Below are positions 35,347 through 43,896 of a stretch of 64,000 nucleotides of DNA, piece after piece. Position numbers and translations under genes: made by a program. A model generated the notes under the pieces. It saw nothing but the letters and a program-made list of their open reading frames with translations. It was not told the origin of the DNA and did not search any database. Position 1 is the first letter of the stretch, and every line of letters begins with the position of its first letter. Source of the DNA: Flavobacterium chilense (lineage in GTDB: Bacteria; Bacteroidota; Bacteroidia; Flavobacteriales; Flavobacteriaceae); contig NZ_LSYT01000002.1 of assembly GCF_001602525.1 (NCBI RefSeq), forward strand, positions 186,001 through 250,000, in the 5' to 3' direction.

Positions 35347-36344
35347 TGCAAACTAATTTTACACATCATCAGGCCGCACATTGCGAAAACGGAGTAGCCT
35401 CGAATTTGCTAAAAAATAGCGGACTCAATATTAGCGAACCTATGGTTTTTGGTATTGGTTCCGGGCTTTTCTTTGTGTATTTACCTTTTCTAAAAGTCAA
35501 TTACGCACCTGCGATTAGTTACAGAACTTTGCCGGGGCAAATTTTTAATAAACTTGCTAACCGCCTGAATCTAAAAATAAAAAGACAAAAATTTTCTTCT
35601 ACAACCAATGCAAACAAAGCTTTAGACGAAAATTTAAAAAATAATATTCCAACCGGATTACAAGTTGGAGTATATCATTTGAGTTATTTTCCGGATGAAT
35701 ATCGCTTTCATTTTAATGCGCACAATCTGGTCGTTTACGGAAAAACCGAAACCGATTATTTAGTGAGCGATCCTGTTATGGAAACCGTTACTACTTTAAC
35801 ACACGCCGAATTAGATAAAGTACGTTTTGCTAAAGGGGCTTTTGCTCCAAGAGGACAAATGTATTATCCAATTCAGATCCCTAATGACGTTGATTTAAAA
35901 AGTGCGATCATTAAAGGAATCAAAAATACCTGCCGTGATATGTTAGCGCCAGTGCCAATCGTAGGTGTTCGCGGAATTAAATTTGTTTCTAAGCAAATCC
36001 GAAAATGGCCTATAAAACATGGTACTAAAAAAGCCAATCATTATTTGGCACAAATGGTACGTATGCAGGAAGAGATTGGAACCGGAGGCGGTGGTTTTCG
36101 TTTTATTTATGCTGCATTTTTACAAGAAGCTTCGGTTATTTTAAATAATGAAGAGCTAAAAACGCTTTCGAAAGAAATGACTCAGATTGGAGATTCATGG
36201 CGTGATTTTGCAGTTGAAGCTTCCCGAATCTATAAAAACCGAAGCGCCAAAGAAGATGCTTACAATGTCATTGCCGATGAACTTTTGAGTATTGCTAACA
36301 GAGAAGAAATCTTTTTCAAAAAACTAAAAAAAGCGATAAGCTAA
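35346..36344 (+). CDS. BtrH-like acyltransferase (BtrH_N plus DUF4872)
   Basis: The N-terminus FTHHQAAHCENGVASNLLKN, with a Cys in HCENGV, then EPMVFGIGSGLFFVYLPF is typical of BtrH_N, a papain/C39-like fold. A FHFNAHNLVVYGKT segment provides a His and LVSDP a conserved Asp. BtrH, the family founder, moves an acyl unit from an acyl carrier protein to an acceptor. Here the acceptor could be the resorcinol hydroxyl, and the reaction the ester bond between polyene and resorcinol. This assignment is inferred from family and context. It is coupled to the hypothetical protein before it and followed by ABC genes. Confidence 0.8.
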   Translation: MQTNFTHHQAAHCENGVASNLLKNSGLNISEPMVFGIGSGLFFVYLPFLKVNYAPAISYRTLPGQIFNKLANRLNLKIKRQKFSSTTNANKALDENLKNNIPTGLQVGVYHLSYFPDEYRFHFNAHNLVVYGKTETDYLVSDPVMETVTTLTHAELDKVRFAKGAFAPRGQMYYPIQIPNDVDLKSAIIKGIKNTCRDMLAPVPIVGVRGIKFVSKQIRKWPIKHGTKKANHYLAQMVRMQEEIGTGGGGFRFIYAAFLQEASVILNNEELKTLSKEMTQIGDSWRDFAVEASRIYKNRSAKEDAYNVIADELLSIANREEIFFKKLKKAIS

Positions 36345-36350
36345 TATATT

Positions 36351-37103
36351 TTGAAACCCATTATAAAAATAGAATCCCTTTCGAAAAAGTACAAAAATGC
36401 AGACATGTATTCTTTGAACAACGTTTCGCTGGAGATTAATCAAGGTCAGGTTTTTGGTTTACTGGGTCCAAATGGTGCCGGAAAAACCACTTTAATTTCC
36501 ATGCTTTGCGGATTGGTAAAACCAACCTCAGGGCATTTTACAATTGATGACCTGAACTATACCAGTCATTCCTCAAAAATCAAAAAAATTATAGGCGTTG
36601 TTCCTCAGGAATATGCTTTATACCCTACACTTACAGCCAGAGAAAATCTACATTATTTTGGAAGTATGTATGGCTTGAAAGGTTCGTATTTAAAAGATAA
36701 AGTAATCGAAACTTTAGATCTTTTAGGCTTATTAAAATTTGCAGACAAGCGTATCGAAACTTTTTCGGGCGGAATGAAACGAAGAGTCAATCTGATTGCC
36801 GGAATACTGCACAATCCTAAAGTTTTATTTTTAGATGAGCCAACCGTAGGTGTTGATGTTCAGTCCAAAAATGCCATTATGGATTATTTAAAACTCCTGA
36901 ATAAAAACGGAACTACGATTATTTATACCTCACATCATCTGGGTGAAGCCGAAGATTTCTGCACCAATATTGCCATTTTAGACCGAGGCAAAATTTATGC
37001 GCAGGGAACACCATCAAGTTTGATTGCTGCTACAGAAAAAGCACAAAATCTTGAAGACGTTTTTATTTCATTAACCGGTAAAGACTTTAGAGATGAGTTA
37101 TAA
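36351..37103 (+). CDS. ABC-2 transporter ATP-binding protein
   Basis: A 250-residue ATPase with Walker A GPNGAGKTT at residues 39-47, a Q-loop (GVVPQEYALYP), signature FSGGMKRR and Walker B VLFLDEPT, then the H-loop (YTSHH). The start is TTG at 36351, six bases after the previous stop. Its partner permease begins 11 bases before its end. The pair would export a lipid-like substrate, here probably a flexirubin or its precursor, across the inner membrane. Confidence 0.92.
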   Translation: MKPIIKIESLSKKYKNADMYSLNNVSLEINQGQVFGLLGPNGAGKTTLISMLCGLVKPTSGHFTIDDLNYTSHSSKIKKIIGVVPQEYALYPTLTARENLHYFGSMYGLKGSYLKDKVIETLDLLGLLKFADKRIETFSGGMKRRVNLIAGILHNPKVLFLDEPTVGVDVQSKNAIMDYLKLLNKNGTTIIYTSHHLGEAEDFCTNIAILDRGKIYAQGTPSSLIAATEKAQNLEDVFISLTGKDFRDEL

Positions 37104-38382
37104 AATCTGGATGTCATTCGTAAAGGAATTTCTTCTGCTTAAACGGGATTTAGGCGGATTAATCATTTTGTTTATTATGCCGTTGGTTCTTGTAATCACG
37201 GTAACTTTAATACAGGACAGCACTTTTAAAACCGTTAGCGATAATAAAATTCAGATTTTATTGGTCGATAATGATAAAGGTTCGGTTTCTAAAACCGTTT
37301 TTGACAATCTCGAAAAAAGCAATTTATTTAGTGTTGTAACCCAAATCGACAATCAGCCACTTACAGAAGAAGTTGCCAAAGAAGCTGTTTACAAAGGAAA
37401 ATTTCAGTTGGCGATTATAATCCCAAAAAATCTAAGTGCCGATTTACAAACCAAAATTGATCAGAATGTACAAAACATTGTGAGCAAAATGGGTTTAATA
37501 GAAACTGATAGTACAGCGCAAGCCGAAAAACCAAAAGTAATCAAAGAAAAAGAAGTAAAATTATACTTTGACCCTGCGGTTCAGATGAGTTTTAAAAATG
37601 CAGTAATGAGTTCGATTGATAAGATGATTTCGCAAATCGAAACCAAATCAATTTATACCACTTTTCAAAATCAGTTAGGAGAAGGAAACATCGAATTTGA
37701 ACAAAAAAGTTTTATTACGTTCAAAGAAATAATCCCGAAAATAAACAACAAAGAAGTACGTCCAAATTCTGTTCAGCATAACGTTCCTGCCTGGACACTT
37801 TTTGCCATATTTTTTATTGTAATTCCGTTGTCTATTAATATTGTAAAAGAAAAATCGCAAGGAACATTTGTTCGATTGTTAACCAATCCGTCTTCTAATT
37901 TAATTGTCATTATTGGTAAAACCATTACCTATTCTGTTATTTGTATGATTCAGTTTTATATGATGGTTGCTGTGGCAGTATTTTTATTTCCACATATTGG
38001 TTTACCGTCTTTAAACATTAACGGACATTTATTTTTAATGAGTATTGTAGCCTTGTTTTCAGGTTTTGCTGCGATTGGTTTCGGAATTTTATTAGGGACC
38101 GTAGCAAGTACACAAGAACAATCGGCTCCGTTTGGTGCTACAAGTGTACTTATTCTCGCAGCTGTTGGAGGTGTTTGGGTTCCCGTTTTTGCAATGCCAA
38201 CCATCATGCAGTATATCGCCAAATCATCGCCAATGAACTGGGGATTAGAAGCTTTTTACGATGTATTATTACGCAACGTTTCTTTTGTCGAAATCATCCC
38301 AAGAATAAGTTTGTTATTTTTGTTCTTTATTATTACAACATCCATTGCCTTATTTTATGACAAAAAGAAAAGAACAGTATAA
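37093..38382 (+). CDS. ABC-2 transporter permease
   Basis: A 429-residue permease: one N-terminal membrane helix (LGGLIILFIMPLVLVITVTLI), a large extracytoplasmic domain of about 200 residues, then five or so helices from residue 235 (WTLFAIFFIVIPLSI onwards). This is the YhgE/ABC-2 layout. It works with the ATPase encoded just before it. The following thioesterase gene overlaps by 26 bases, so the whole group is one transcript. Confidence 0.9.
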   Translation: MSYKIWMSFVKEFLLLKRDLGGLIILFIMPLVLVITVTLIQDSTFKTVSDNKIQILLVDNDKGSVSKTVFDNLEKSNLFSVVTQIDNQPLTEEVAKEAVYKGKFQLAIIIPKNLSADLQTKIDQNVQNIVSKMGLIETDSTAQAEKPKVIKEKEVKLYFDPAVQMSFKNAVMSSIDKMISQIETKSIYTTFQNQLGEGNIEFEQKSFITFKEIIPKINNKEVRPNSVQHNVPAWTLFAIFFIVIPLSINIVKEKSQGTFVRLLTNPSSNLIVIIGKTITYSVICMIQFYMMVAVAVFLFPHIGLPSLNINGHLFLMSIVALFSGFAAIGFGILLGTVASTQEQSAPFGATSVLILAAVGGVWVPVFAMPTIMQYIAKSSPMNWGLEAFYDVLLRNVSFVEIIPRISLLFLFFIITTSIALFYDKKKRTV

Positions 38383-38806
38383 CGAAGCCACTTCTCTCAC
38401 CGTAACACATGAAATCAGAATTCGGTTTAACGAAACTGATCCGCTTGGAATCGTTTGGCACGGCAATTATATTACCTACTTTGAAGACGGAAGAGAAGCG
38501 TTTGGACGTGAACACGGACTTACTTATTTAGATATTGCCAAAACCGGCTACACAACCCCAATTGTAAAATCTAAATGTGAACATAAATTGTCTTTACGTT
38601 ATGGCGATGTTGTAACTATAGAAACCACTGTTATAGATACACCTGCTGCTAAAATGATTTATCGTTTTAGAATTTTAGATGATAAAGGCGAAGTTGCCTG
38701 CACAGGAGAAACTGTTCAGGTATTTTTAGATAAAGAAGGAAATTTAATGTTGACCAACCCTCCTTTCTACGAAGAATGGAAACGAAAAGTAGGGTTGTTG
38801 AAATAA
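38357..38806 (+). CDS. Acyl-ACP/CoA thioesterase, 4HBT hotdog family
   Basis: A hotdog thioesterase with RFNETDPLGIVWHGNYITYFEDGRE near the N-terminus; the Asp of TDPLGIVWHGNY is the family's active acid. The start is ATG 38357 (MTKRKEQYNEA), inside the permease gene; the TTG at 38345 is not favoured. In the pathway it could release the finished aryl polyene acid or edit stalled chains. If the ester is made directly from ACP, it would be a proofreading enzyme. Confidence 0.88.
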   Translation: MTKRKEQYNEATSLTVTHEIRIRFNETDPLGIVWHGNYITYFEDGREAFGREHGLTYLDIAKTGYTTPIVKSKCEHKLSLRYGDVVTIETTVIDTPAAKMIYRFRILDDKGEVACTGETVQVFLDKEGNLMLTNPPFYEEWKRKVGLLK

Positions 38807-38847
38807 AAGACAAACACGAATTATACTAATTTTTATGAAATAAAAAT

Positions 38848-38885
38848 CGGTGTTAATCCGCTTAAATCTGTAAAATCTGCGTGTC
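38848..38885. repeat. Dispersed intergenic repeat, ATCTGT/GTGTTAAT type
   Basis: The tract GTGTTAATCCGCTTAAATCT and what follows resembles a family seen again at 49906-50028 (GTGTTAATTTGTAAAATTCG). Such elements are common in flavobacterial intergenic DNA. It has no coding potential. Confidence 0.4.
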
Positions 38886-38915
38886 ATAAAAAACACGCTG
38901 GAATAAAATCATAAA

Positions 38916-40055
38916 ATGTTAAAAGAAATATACATTACGCAAACCAATTGTATCACCCCTTTAGGTTTTGATGTCGAATCGAATGTCAGTGCTATTCTTC
39001 GTGGCGATTCGGGTATTCAACTGCATAATGACATTTCTTTGATGCCCGTTCCCTTTTATGGATCAGTAATTAATGACGAAAAAATAAACAGTGCGTTCTC
39101 AAAAATCAGCACTGAAACAAAATATTCCCGCTTAGAGAAAATGATGATTTTGGCTTTAGAGCCTATTATCAAAAATTCAGGAATCGGGTTAAATTCAAAA
39201 ACGGCTTTTATCCTTTCTACCACAAAAGGAAATGTTACGGCTTTAAAAGAGCATTCAGAAGAAAGTTTTAATAATGCACATTTAGATGTTTTAGCTCAAA
39301 ATGTTGCCAACTTTTTCAGATTTAAAACACAACCCATCGTTGTTTCTAATGCTTGTGTTTCAGGAATTTTAGCTGTTTCGGTTGCAAAAAGAATGATTCA
39401 GTCTGAGTTATATGATAATGTATTTGTTATCGCCGGAGATGAAGTTTCAGAATTTATTTTATCTGGTTTCAACTCCTTTCAGGCCATGAGTGATCTGCCT
39501 TGTAAACCGTATTCTAAAAACAGAACCGGAGTAAGTTTAGGCGAAGCAACTGCTGCAGTTTTAGTTTCGGCGGAAGCCAAAAACGCTAAAATAAAAGTAA
39601 TTGGAGACAGTTCGATCAACGATGCCAATCATATTTCAGGTCCGTCAAGAACAGGCGAAGGTTTGTTTAGAAGTATTCAAAATGCTTTGAAAGAAGCTCA
39701 GATTGGAGTTAACAAAATCGATTATATTTCAGCCCACGGAACCGCAACCCCATTTAATGACGAAATGGAAGCGATTGCCCTAAACCGTTTAGGTTTACAA
39801 AATGTTCCGATAAATAGTTTAAAAGGATTTTACGGTCATACATTAGGTGCTTCCGGATTATTAGAAACGGTAATTGCGATTGAATCAGTAAATCAAAATA
39901 CACTTTTTGAATCGAAAGGTTTTGATGAAATGGGTGTGAGTGAAGGTATAAATGTGATTGAGAAAAATGAAGAAAAGAATATTGATTATTTTTTGAAAAC
40001 GGCTTCTGGATTTGGAGGTTGTAATACGGCTGTGGTTTTTGAAAAGATGAAATGA
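38916..40055 (+). CDS. Beta-ketoacyl-ACP synthase 2
   Basis: A 379-residue condensing enzyme with Cys147 (VVSNACVSGILA), His in YISAHGTATPFND and His in YGHTLGASGL, so the triad is complete. It is shorter than the first copy and diverged in its N-terminal region (TNCITPLGFDVE). It ends 4 bases into the next gene (ATGA). It probably serves a different chain length or starter than the other ketosynthases. Confidence 0.9.
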   Translation: MLKEIYITQTNCITPLGFDVESNVSAILRGDSGIQLHNDISLMPVPFYGSVINDEKINSAFSKISTETKYSRLEKMMILALEPIIKNSGIGLNSKTAFILSTTKGNVTALKEHSEESFNNAHLDVLAQNVANFFRFKTQPIVVSNACVSGILAVSVAKRMIQSELYDNVFVIAGDEVSEFILSGFNSFQAMSDLPCKPYSKNRTGVSLGEATAAVLVSAEAKNAKIKVIGDSSINDANHISGPSRTGEGLFRSIQNALKEAQIGVNKIDYISAHGTATPFNDEMEAIALNRLGLQNVPINSLKGFYGHTLGASGLLETVIAIESVNQNTLFESKGFDEMGVSEGINVIEKNEEKNIDYFLKTASGFGGCNTAVVFEKMK

Positions 40056-40588
40056 GAAGTTTAAGAAACTTAGATATTGAAAAAAGTATAGAAAAAAGTA
40101 AATTAGTTTATACTGAAAGCTGGGGTGAAAAATTTAATACAATAATGCTCTATTTATTTTTTGTCTTTGGAATTATTTGTCCTTTTTTAGTTTATTACGA
40201 TCCATATCGAGATCATTCTAAAACTGGAACTGAATATTATCTGCTATTTTTTGGAAGCCTCTTCTTTGCTTATGCAGCTTATCGAAAAGCAACTGAAAAG
40301 TATCTTACGAAAATTATAAGCAAATATGACGTTGAAAAAAATAGAGCTATCATTAATGACTATTGCAAAAAATTAGAATTTCGAAAAGCTGTAAATTCAA
40401 AAGATTTAATAATTTATAACAAATCTGACACCTTTGCTATTAATAATTTATACCAATCAAGTAGGATATTTATTTTAGAGAAGAATGAAATTTATATAAC
40501 AATGATCAAGAATGGTCCTAAAACAAATTTTCCTGTTCTGTTTTCACAATTATTTTTAAAGGCGGACATTAAAAAATTATGTTCTTAA
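40052..40588 (+). CDS. Hypothetical membrane protein within the pigment operon
   Basis: Not recognised. Two hydrophobic helices lie at residues about 28-48 (FNTIMLYLFFVFGIICPFLVY) and 62-80 (YYLLFFGSLFFAYAAY), and the rest is a Lys- and Ile-rich cytoplasmic domain of about 95 residues ending in FLKADIKKLCS. The start overlaps the ketosynthase stop (ATGA). It is more AT-rich than its neighbours, so it may be a late addition to the cluster. Confidence 0.65.
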   Translation: MRSLRNLDIEKSIEKSKLVYTESWGEKFNTIMLYLFFVFGIICPFLVYYDPYRDHSKTGTEYYLLFFGSLFFAYAAYRKATEKYLTKIISKYDVEKNRAIINDYCKKLEFRKAVNSKDLIIYNKSDTFAINNLYQSSRIFILEKNEIYITMIKNGPKTNFPVLFSQLFLKADIKKLCS

Positions 40589-40595
40589 AAACAAA

Positions 40596-41213
40596 ATGAC
40601 TCAAAACAAAACCTACATACAATCCTACATCATCATTCAAAACAACGAAATTGTTTTGAACGGAACTTCGGTATTCAAAATCGAACCAACCGATTTTGCA
40701 GATTTCTCGAAACAAGCGTATCGCAATTTTGAAATCCAATATCCAAAATTTTTCAAAATGGATGCTTTGAGCAAACTGGCTTTTTTAGGATCAGAACTAC
40801 TTTTGAGCCCGATAACTTCTTCTGGGCAGGAAAATAATATCGCTTTGGTTTTGGCCAATAAATCATCAAGTTTAGATACCGATGTAAAATATCAGGAATC
40901 GATTTCAGACAAAGAAAACTACTTTCCGAGCCCGGCAGTTTTTGTATATACTTTACCAAATATTTGTCTGGGCGAAATAAGTATACGTCATCAGCTAAAA
41001 AGTGAAAATTCTTTCTTTATATTTGATGCCTTTAACACGGAATTTATGTCGAATTATTCAGATATTCTTCTGAATACGAATAAAGCAGACATTGTTCTTT
41101 GTGGCTGGGTAGAATTTTTTAATGACAATTATAAAGCTTTTCTTTGCACGATTAGTAAAAAGGAAAACCAAAACTATACAAACGAAAATATCAATACATT
41201 ATATAATAAATAA
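40596..41213 (+). CDS. Half-size ketosynthase-like protein
   Basis: 205 residues whose order of blocks resembles the N-terminal half of a ketosynthase: a YPKFFKMDALSKLAFLGSEL region, then FPSPAVFVYTLPNICLGEIS and NSFFIFDAFNTEFMSNY, where a catalytic Cys would be expected but an Asp-Ala is found. The C-terminal half with the two catalytic His is absent. It is thus likely to be non-catalytic, perhaps a structural partner of one of the full-size enzymes. A gap of 2 bases separates it from the next ACP gene. Confidence 0.6.
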   Translation: MTQNKTYIQSYIIIQNNEIVLNGTSVFKIEPTDFADFSKQAYRNFEIQYPKFFKMDALSKLAFLGSELLLSPITSSGQENNIALVLANKSSSLDTDVKYQESISDKENYFPSPAVFVYTLPNICLGEISIRHQLKSENSFFIFDAFNTEFMSNYSDILLNTNKADIVLCGWVEFFNDNYKAFLCTISKKENQNYTNENINTLYNK

Positions 41214-41215
41214 TC

Positions 41216-41473
41216 ATGGAAGCATTAAAAGAAGAATTAAAAAACAAAATCATTACGACTTTAAACCTTGAAGATATCGCAGTTGAAGATATTGCCGATA
41301 ACGATCCTTTGTTTGGAGATGGTTTAGGTTTAGACTCCATTGATGCACTTGAATTGATCGTGATTTTAGATAAAGATTATGGAATTAAATTAGTAGATCC
41401 GAAAGAAGGAAAAACCATTTTCCAATCAATCGAAACTATGGCCGCTTACATTAGCGCTAACAGAACTAAATAG
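41216..41473 (+). CDS. Acyl carrier protein 2
   Basis: 85 residues with the attachment Ser41 in LGLDSIDALELI. It starts MEALKEELKNKIITTLN and is acidic. It begins 2 bases after the half-size ketosynthase gene. Two ACPs in one cluster suggest separate carriers, for instance one for aryl-primed chains and the other for the alkyl chains that feed DarB. Confidence 0.93.
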   Translation: MEALKEELKNKIITTLNLEDIAVEDIADNDPLFGDGLGLDSIDALELIVILDKDYGIKLVDPKEGKTIFQSIETMAAYISANRTK

Positions 41474-41483
41474 ATTTTAGATC

Positions 41484-41617
41484 TTAGACTTCTTAGATTT
41501 TTAGATTTCTTAGATAAGAATATTCAAAAATCAAATTTCAAAATAGTTTTTTAAAACTTTTTTGAACTAAAAAGAATTGTCTAAAAATCCAACAATCTAA
41601 AAATCTAAGAAGTCTAA
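41484..41617. repeat. Perfect 24-base inverted repeat before the third ketosynthase
   Basis: Arms 41484-41507 and 41594-41617 are exact complements and would fold with an 86-base loop. TTAGA/CTTAGATTT units recur within the arms. A second partial copy of the right arm follows at 41621-41633. It may be a dispersed repeat, a transcript-stabilising hairpin or an attenuator between the ACP and the next ketosynthase. Confidence 0.8.
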
Positions 41618-41636
41618 CAATCTAAGAAGTCTATTA

Positions 41637-42833
41637 ATGAAAGGTGTTGCAATAACGGGAATGGGAATTATCTCTTCGATTGGAAATTCAGTCGAAGAAA
41701 ATTATAATTCATTAATCGAAAATAAAATCGGTATTTCCCGTATCACAAATATTTCGACAGTTCATGCGGATGTTATTAAAGTTGGTGAAATTAAAAAGAC
41801 CAATGACGAATTGATTCGCGAATTGAACCTTACTGACGAAAATAACTTTTCGAGAACAGCAATGATCGGTACTCTGGCAGCAAAACAAGCTGTTGAAAAT
41901 GCCGGAATTACATCGATAAACGAATTCAGAACAGGACTTATTTCGGCTACAAGTGTAGGCGGAATGGATATGACCGAAAGACATTATTATGATTATTTCA
42001 AACATCCTGAATTGGTAAAATATATTACCTGTCATGATGGTGGCGATGTTGCAGAGAAAATTGCCGAGGAATTGGGTTTAAAAGGAATCGTTACTACCAT
42101 TAGTACCGCTTGTTCATCGGCAGCAAACTCGATTATGTTGGGTGCAAGATTAATCAAGAGCGGAAAACTAGATCGTGTAATTGTTGGCGGAGCCGATGGT
42201 TTGGCAAAATTTACCATTAACGGATTTAAAACGTTAATGATTTTATCAGACGATTTCAACAAACCGTTTGACAATGAACGCAAAGGATTAAACCTGGGTG
42301 AAGCTGCGGCATATTTGGTTTTAGAATCAGATGAAATCGTGGCAAAACAAAATAAAAAAGTTCTGGCCCGCGTTTCCGGTTACGGAAATGCAAACGATGC
42401 TTTTCATCAAACCGCTTCTTCAGAAAATGGTGATGGTGCTTATTTAGCGATGAAAAAAGCTTTTGAAGTTTCGGGTTTAAAACCTTCCGAAATTGATTAT
42501 ATCAACGTACACGGAACTGCGACTCCAAACAATGATTTATCTGAAGGACGAGCATTGTTGAGAATTTATCAGGACGAAAAAGTTCCTGATTTTAGTTCGA
42601 CCAAACCTTTTACCGGACACACTTTGGCAGCAGCAGCAGCAATTGAAGCCGTTTACAGTGTTTTGGCCATCCAGAATAATGTTGTTTATCCAAATCTGAA
42701 TTTCGAAAATCCAATGGAAGAATTTGATTTGCAACCACAAATAGCTGCAAAAAACAAAAATATCGAACACGTTTTATCCAATTCTTTTGGTTTTGGCGGA
42801 AATTGTTCAACCCTTATATTTTCAAAAAGCTAA
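41637..42833 (+). CDS. Beta-ketoacyl-ACP synthase 3
   Basis: A 398-residue FabF-type enzyme, with Cys159 (ISTACSSAANS), His in NVHGTATPNND and His in FTGHTLAAAA. It keeps all catalytic residues. It lies directly before a chain-length-factor-like partner, the common arrangement for the KS-alpha and KS-beta subunits of a type II polyketide synthase, as in aryl polyene clusters. The two genes are 1 base apart. Confidence 0.93.
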   Translation: MKGVAITGMGIISSIGNSVEENYNSLIENKIGISRITNISTVHADVIKVGEIKKTNDELIRELNLTDENNFSRTAMIGTLAAKQAVENAGITSINEFRTGLISATSVGGMDMTERHYYDYFKHPELVKYITCHDGGDVAEKIAEELGLKGIVTTISTACSSAANSIMLGARLIKSGKLDRVIVGGADGLAKFTINGFKTLMILSDDFNKPFDNERKGLNLGEAAAYLVLESDEIVAKQNKKVLARVSGYGNANDAFHQTASSENGDGAYLAMKKAFEVSGLKPSEIDYINVHGTATPNNDLSEGRALLRIYQDEKVPDFSSTKPFTGHTLAAAAAIEAVYSVLAIQNNVVYPNLNFENPMEEFDLQPQIAAKNKNIEHVLSNSFGFGGNCSTLIFSKS

Positions 42834-42834
42834 A

Positions 42835-43896
42835 ATGAAGAAGGCATATATTAATGGTGTAGGTTGTATTTCTACTCAAAGAACATTTGATACTGTTTTT
42901 TTAGAAGAAGCCATTGTCAATCATGATGAAAACGTATTGGCGATTATCCCGCCAGTTTACAAAGAATATATTTCACCTGCCGCAAGCAGACGAATGGCAA
43001 AAGGTGTAAAAAACGGAATCGTTGCCTCTGCCCTGGCAATGAAAGATGCAAACGTAGAAAAGGTTGATGCTATTATCACCGGAACGGGATTAGGCTGTAT
43101 TGAAGATTCTGAAAAATTCCTGAAAAGCATTCTGGATAATAATGAAGAATTTTTAACTCCAACTTCATTTATTCAGTCAACCCATAATACAGTTGGCGCA
43201 CAAATCGCTTTGTTACAACAATGCAAAGGTTATAATTTTACGTATGTAAATGGTGCGGTTTCTTTTGAATCGGCTCTTTTAGATGCTAAAATGCAAATTG
43301 AAGAAGATGAAGTACAATCTGTTTTAGTGGGCGGAGTAGATGAAAATGGCGATTATACAACTGCTCTTTTCAAATTAAACGGACGTATCAAAGCAGACAA
43401 TACCGCGCCTTATGATGTTTTAAACTCTACAACCAGCGGAGCCGTTTACGGTGAAGGTGCCAGTTTTTTTGTTTTAGAAAATGAAAAAAAAGACAACACT
43501 TATGCTGAACTGCTGGATATTGCAATTGTAAATACACTGGAAGAAAACGAAATTGAAGCAGAAATTGCGTCTTTTTTAAAGTCAAATCACTTAGATATTT
43601 CAGCCATTGATGCTTTGGTTTTAGGTTTTGATGGAAATGCCGATTTTGAAAATTATTACAGAAACCTTACTGAAAAAACTTTTGCAGAAACTCCTGTTTT
43701 ATATTACAAACACTTAAGCGGCGAATATGATACTGCTTCGGCTTTTGCTTTCTGGATGGCAGCTAAAATTTTAAAAACTCAGGAAATACCAGAAATTATA
43801 AAAGTAAATTCGGTTGAAAAACCAGCTTACAAAACCATTTTATTGTACAATCAGTTAAACGGAAAAAATCATAGTTTTACGTTACTTTCAAAATGA
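42835..43896 (+). CDS. Chain-length-factor-like ketosynthase partner
   Basis: A ketosynthase-fold protein whose active centre is lost: where KS-alpha has a Cys-Ser pair, this reads YVNGAVSFESALL, and the terminal GHTLGA-type His motif is replaced by KHLSGEYDTAS. Retained are STHNTVGAQIALLQQ and GAVYGEGASFFVLE. It would be KS-beta, setting the number of elongations with the active subunit encoded before it. The start is ATG 42835, one base after the upstream stop. An upstream extension inside that gene is discarded. Confidence 0.85.
   Translation: MKKAYINGVGCISTQRTFDTVFLEEAIVNHDENVLAIIPPVYKEYISPAASRRMAKGVKNGIVASALAMKDANVEKVDAIITGTGLGCIEDSEKFLKSILDNNEEFLTPTSFIQSTHNTVGAQIALLQQCKGYNFTYVNGAVSFESALLDAKMQIEEDEVQSVLVGGVDENGDYTTALFKLNGRIKADNTAPYDVLNSTTSGAVYGEGASFFVLENEKKDNTYAELLDIAIVNTLEENEIEAEIASFLKSNHLDISAIDALVLGFDGNADFENYYRNLTEKTFAETPVLYYKHLSGEYDTASAFAFWMAAKILKTQEIPEIIKVNSVEKPAYKTILLYNQLNGKNHSFTLLSK

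Noticed and set aside
41484..41617. This inverted repeat as a CRISPR or insertion-sequence end
   Set aside because: There is only one pair of arms, no spacers and no transposase frame between them.
41637..43896. The two adjacent ketosynthase genes as a single frameshifted gene
   Set aside because: Each has its own start, full length and conserved ends. Tandem KS-alpha/KS-beta is the normal arrangement.
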